Source: Lentisphaeria bacterium
Lineage (GTDB): Bacteria > Verrucomicrobiota > Lentisphaeria > Oligosphaerales > PUNB01
NCBI GenBank assembly: GCA_007133055.1
Contig: SLNM01000054.1
Location: 1 to 7,837 of the forward strand
Direction of reading: 5' to 3'
Length of the DNA stretch: 7,837 nucleotides
Shown here piece after piece: positions 5,867 through 7,837 of this stretch. The position numbers and the translations under genes were made by a program. The notes under the pieces are model-generated. The model ran no database searches. It saw nothing but the letters and a program-made list of their open reading frames with translations, and was not told where the DNA came from. Positions within the stretch are counted from its first letter, which is position 1. Every line of letters begins with the position of its first letter.

Positions 5867-7837
5867 TCAGTTGCCGCCGGCGGCATCGCGCGCCGCCCAC
5901 ATTCTGCGTACGACAGGATCGCCTGGCAGGCCGATCTCCAGAACCTGCTGGCGGATTTCGATCTGCCTTTGCGGCATGCTGCGGCTGTACTCGCTGTTGA
6001 GCGTATGCAGTTGCTGGCGCAGGCTGCTGAATTGCTCGGCTACCCATTCGGCCAGGGGCTGACCTTGGCAGCGCAATCTTTCCGGCTGGTCGGTCAGACG
6101 CAGCGCGATACCGCCAGCAATCAGTGCCTTTCTCCCTGAGCTTGCCTCGGCCTGGGCGATCATGCTGTCGACGATTTCATTGCGGGCCTTGGCAATGGCT
6201 TCGCAGTGTTCGATGGCCAAGCCGAGCCTGCCTTGGCGCAGGTGCTGACTTTCTGGCTCAGCCATATAGGCCAGGAATCGGTTCATTCGGTTGAGGCCGA
6301 GCCTGGCCTGTGCCAGGGAGGAGGGGAAGGGCAGGTCGGCCATGGCGATGTCGAATGGTTCCGGCAGGGCGTTAAGGAACTCGTAGAATTCCTCGATGCC
6401 AAGCACGGTGTCATAGGTTCCCTCCGGCGCGGTGCGGCCGCGGCTGGGCAGTCGGCTGCGCAGCGAGTCGCAGGCGAAAACCCGCTCCATGACAGCCGGC
6501 TGGCGAAATACTTGCAATTGCGGCGGCAGGCGGTCGATGGTGCCGAACTCCCTGATCATGTCATTGTAGAACAGGGAAATCTGATGGATTTGGTTCTCGG
6601 TCTGTTCGAAACGCCTGATCAGGCGCTGGCGCTGATCCGATAGCCGCGGGTCGACGGCGCAGGCTTCAAGCGAGGGTATCCTACGGGGGGTGGCCAGGGC
6701 GCGGTCGAACTCGGCCTCGCGCAAGGCATCCTGTTTCTGGGCAAGTGCCTCCGCGCTGGCCGCCAGTGCCCTGGTCGGTTCGATTACGACTTCGGTGCGC
6801 CGCCGCAGGTGCGGGTGTGAGCCCTGGCCAAATTGTTCAATGGCGGCAATGATTTCCCGGTAGGGCGGGTCTTCCGCGACAATTCGGCGCAAGGTCTGGT
6901 CAAGTTCCCGATGTCCGGTCAGCAGGTTGGCCAGAATGGTTTGGTTTTCTTGCAGGGACTCTTGTAGCTTGATCAGGTGTGCCGGCGGCTCCTCGGGCGT
7001 CAGGCGCAAGGCCTGCTCGACGGTTTGCGCGTGATTGTTGAGTTCGGCGATTTCCGCATTGTCTCTCTGGAGGATCGCCATGGCGCCGGTCAGGGCGTCG
7101 AGCATCTCTTTGGCCAGCATGGCGTTGTCCCGCTTGGTTCCGGCGGCCTCACTCCAGGTCCAGATTTCGCTGCGCCCGGCGCTCAGCCGACCCAGGCCGC
7201 GGGCGGCCTCGACCCAGTTTCCTTCGGTCAGTTGCTGTTGCGCCTGTCCCCAGGTTATGGCTGTGTTCTCCCAGTTGTTCAGGTTGCGCAGAAGGTCGGT
7301 TCTGGCGACTTCGCTATGGGCGGCCTGGCGGGCGGTGGCGGCCTCCTCGATAAGCGCTCTGGCATTGGCAAAGTTGCCGGCGGCGGCTTCGCTTCTGGCC
7401 TGTTTCAGCAGGTCTTCCGAAGACGGCCGCATCTGCTGGTATCCCCAGTAGGCGGCCAGCACCACGACCAGGGTGGCGACGATCACCCCCAGACGCAGCC
7501 AGACCTGCGAGCTGCCGTGCTTGACGGCACCGTCCTGAAAGATCATTTCGAACTGGGCGATCGCGATCCGATCGCCATCTTTGAGCATGCGTTCCTGGTC
7601 GCTGCGCAGGGGCATGCCGTTGACCGATGAACCGTTCTTGCTGCCCAGGTCGGTGATCCAGCAACTGTCGTCCTCCCTGACCGAGATGTCCGCATGGTTC
7701 TTCGAGATCAGCATGTCCAGCAGCACCAGCGAACAGGCGGGGTCTGAGCCGATGGTGAACTTGGGCGGCGTGAGGTCGTATTTCTTCCCCTTCTGCGGGC
7801 CGTTGACCATGAGCAGGCGCGACGGTTCGCGGTCGCC
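5867..7837 (-). CDS. FHA-domain single-pass membrane protein with long helical C-terminal region, 5' end missing
   Basis: The frame is open from the right edge to TGA at 5869-5867 (656 visible residues). The first ATG is at 7810, but the nine codons before it read GDREPSRLL and complete the first FHA strand (RLLMVNGPQKGKKYDL), so the true start is probably outside the window. Counting from that ATG: residues ~1-95 are an FHA domain with TIGSDPACSLVL, SKNHADI and DLGSKNGSSVNG. The Ser, His and Asn-Gly positions are kept, but the Arg of the usual G-R is Ser. Residues 104-124 are one membrane helix (RLGVIVATLVVVLAAYWGY), with the FHA side likely cytoplasmic. Beyond it are ~520 mostly helical, Gln/Glu/Arg/Ala-rich residues with two TPR-like segments (AGNFANARALIEEA and EGNWVEAARGLGRL, ~145-210). 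FHA domains read phosphothreonine or assemble complexes. The topology recalls inner-membrane ring proteins of secretion systems, but no homology is visible beyond the FHA domain. No functional link to the convergent genes is evident. Confidence 0.9.
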   Translation of the reverse strand, partial: GDREPSRLLMVNGPQKGKKYDLTPPKFTIGSDPACSLVLLDMLISKNHADISVREDDSCWITDLGSKNGSSVNGMPLRSDQERMLKDGDRIAIAQFEMIFQDGAVKHGSSQVWLRLGVIVATLVVVLAAYWGYQQMRPSSEDLLKQARSEAAAGNFANARALIEEAATARQAAHSEVARTDLLRNLNNWENTAITWGQAQQQLTEGNWVEAARGLGRLSAGRSEIWTWSEAAGTKRDNAMLAKEMLDALTGAMAILQRDNAEIAELNNHAQTVEQALRLTPEEPPAHLIKLQESLQENQTILANLLTGHRELDQTLRRIVAEDPPYREIIAAIEQFGQGSHPHLRRRTEVVIEPTRALAASAEALAQKQDALREAEFDRALATPRRIPSLEACAVDPRLSDQRQRLIRRFEQTENQIHQISLFYNDMIREFGTIDRLPPQLQVFRQPAVMERVFACDSLRSRLPSRGRTAPEGTYDTVLGIEEFYEFLNALPEPFDIAMADLPFPSSLAQARLGLNRMNRFLAYMAEPESQHLRQGRLGLAIEHCEAIAKARNEIVDSMIAQAEASSGRKALIAGGIALRLTDQPERLRCQGQPLAEWVAEQFSSLRQQLHTLNSEYSRSMPQRQIEIRQQVLEIGLPGDPVVRRMWAARDAAGGN

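Noticed and set aside
5817..6062. Short + strand open frame after the intergenic region
   Set aside because: Most of it is antisense to the 3' end of the FHA gene; no RBS or recognisable product.
6977..7630. + strand open frame of 217 codons opposite the FHA gene
   Set aside because: Antisense to a clear FHA-TM coding frame; the translation is low-complexity Gly/Leu/Gln-rich without recognisable domains.

Overview
The window holds four protein-coding genes. Three lie head to tail on the + strand: a prepilin-like protein cut by the left edge, then two exported right-handed beta-helix proteins. A fourth, a membrane-anchored FHA-domain protein, converges on them from the - strand and is cut by the right edge. 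No RNA genes, transposases, CRISPR arrays or phage genes were seen.

The likely source is a GC-rich bacterium of the PVC group (Lentisphaerota, Verrucomicrobiota, Kiritimatiellota or Planctomycetota). The main clue is the first gene: a solitary pseudopilin with an [21 protein letters not shown] N-terminus and a C-terminal H-x(10)-DG block. That architecture is massively expanded in PVC genomes, often beside genes for glycan breakdown. The phylum cannot be fixed from this window alone.

Layout: positions 3-773 encode the pseudopilin (5' end missing). After a 32-base gap, 806-2602 encodes a 598-residue secreted beta-helix protein. 2743-5670 encodes a larger relative (975 residues) with a discoidin-like N-terminal domain and an Ig-like C-terminal domain. 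The short gaps and shared strand suggest one transcript, and the two beta-helix proteins share enough blocks to be paralogues. A reasonable reading is surface or periplasmic binding or cleavage of a complex polysaccharide, but no catalytic residues can be assigned.

The start region of the third gene is unusual. A 48-base unit carrying a Shine-Dalgarno-like GGAG and an in-frame ATG occurs twice as an exact tandem copy, followed by a diverged third copy that supplies the probable real start. All the starts are in one open frame that reaches back to an ATGA overlap with the stop codon of the preceding gene.

The 196-base convergent intergenic region (5671-5866) is AT-rich and built of short periodic units (10-base and 9-base) around a small perfect hairpin. 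It resembles the dispersed intergenic repeats of many environmental bacteria. The - strand gene beyond it has a cytoplasmic FHA domain lacking the usual phosphothreonine-binding Arg, one membrane span, and a long helical region with TPR-like segments.
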